The notes under the pieces are model-generated. The model was not told the origin of the DNA, searched no databases, and was given only the letters and a program-made list of their open reading frames with translations. The translations under genes were made by a program, and so were the position numbers. This document shows positions 5,322 to 5,828 of a stretch of 5,828 nt of DNA, piece after piece. Where the stretch lies: positions 1 to 5,828 of the forward strand of contig CAMJAJ010000100.1 of assembly GCA_946403565.1 (NCBI GenBank), in the 5' to 3' direction. This DNA is from an uncultured Treponema sp. Lineage in GTDB: Bacteria > Spirochaetota > Spirochaetia > Treponematales > Treponemataceae. Within the stretch, counting starts at the first letter, position 1. The number at the start of each line of letters is the position of its first letter.

Positions 5322-5828
5322 ATGACGTTCGAGCTGGGCGACAGCCTTCTGGATGGAATCATGTACTCAATGGAGGACCAGGAAGCCGAGATGGTCGTCG
5401 ATGCGCGGGAGGGCTGTGTCCTTCCCGTGGATGGCGACCAGGGCCCGTCCGGGGACGATGTTGCTGACGATTCCGAGGAGCGCTACTACGACCTGCCCGA
5501 ATGGACGAGCAGCGACGGCTTTGAGCTTTTGCGCGACTTTACGAATAGTCTGCATTCGCCGCTTGCCAGAGAGGACTTGAAGCGGGCGCTGAATGGTGGA
5601 AGGGGGGTGTTCAGGAGATTTAAGGATGCGATAAAGTTCTACCCCGAGGTCGAGCGGAAGTTTTTTGTTTTCAAGGAAAACAGGATGAAAGCCCGGATCG
5701 TGGAGTGGTACAACGGGCTGCGAGAGTCATGGGGAATGGAAAAGCTGGAGTTCTCCGAGAGCGACGCTCTTGAGGAGACCGAAGAGCTTGTCCTGAATGA
5801 TTTTATTTTTCGCGAGTATGATTCCGCC
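5322..5828 (+). CDS. UPF0158-family protein, 3' end beyond window
   Basis: The frame is open from ATG 5322 to the last base (169 codons visible). The N-terminus (FELGDSLLDGIMYSMEDQEAEMVVDAREGCVLPV) resembles the opening of UPF0158 proteins, which run from a short helix to a 'YLD.etGeVv' strand. Next comes an acidic linker (38-54), then the conserved core: YYDLPEW (55-61), FELLRDFTNSL (67-77), GRGVFRRFKDAI (93-104) and KARIVEWYNGL (123-133). Known UPF0158 proteins usually end soon after this EW segment, but here the frame continues with an acidic stretch (about 142-169), so a second domain may follow. The biochemical function of the family is not established. The gene starts 6 bases after the clpP stop, so co-transcription is likely; no good Shine-Dalgarno sequence precedes it. 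ATG 5361 is a less likely start because it would remove the conserved opening. Confidence 0.75.
   Translation, partial: MTFELGDSLLDGIMYSMEDQEAEMVVDAREGCVLPVDGDQGPSGDDVADDSEERYYDLPEWTSSDGFELLRDFTNSLHSPLAREDLKRALNGGRGVFRRFKDAIKFYPEVERKFFVFKENRMKARIVEWYNGLRESWGMEKLEFSESDALEETEELVLNDFIFREYDSA

Overview
The window is GC-rich and every gene is on the + strand. It reads like a chromosomal segment from a spirochaete-like, two-membrane bacterium. The clues are an LptF/LptG-type permease, a YtfQ-type sugar-binding lipoprotein, a YesM/YesN-type two-component pair, and a ClpP followed by a UPF0158 protein. The taxonomic guess is inference only; no rRNA or other marker gene is present.

Layout: (1) 1-170 is the C-terminal end of an LptF/LptG permease. 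(2) 171-331 is a G-rich intergenic region with a run of ten G's (258-267) and a strong candidate promoter whose TATAAT box lies directly before the next start codon. (3) 332-4492 is a three-gene sensory cassette: a sugar-binding lipoprotein resembling the galactofuranose-binding protein YtfQ, a membrane histidine kinase of the YesM/LytS class, and a YesN-like response regulator with an AraC-type DNA-binding domain. (4) 4493-4691 is an intergenic region with a degenerate tandem repeat followed by a good sigma70-type promoter. (5) 4692-5315 is a ClpP with an intact catalytic triad but an odd acidic/lysine-rich N-terminus. (6) 5322 to the window end is a UPF0158-family protein, probably co-transcribed with clpP and still open at the edge.

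How the genes may work together: no ABC permease or ATPase gene lies next to the binding protein, and the kinase's extracytoplasmic region looks like a helical bundle rather than a ligand-binding Cache domain. The simplest reading is that the lipoprotein is the ligand sensor of the kinase. It would bind a sugar outside the cytoplasmic membrane, dock on the kinase, and so control phosphorylation of the AraC-type regulator, which then acts on sugar genes elsewhere. Known precedents for binding-protein/kinase sensing are XylFII-LytS, TorT-TorS, LuxP-LuxQ and ChvE-VirA. The clpP-UPF0158 pair appears to be a separate transcription unit.
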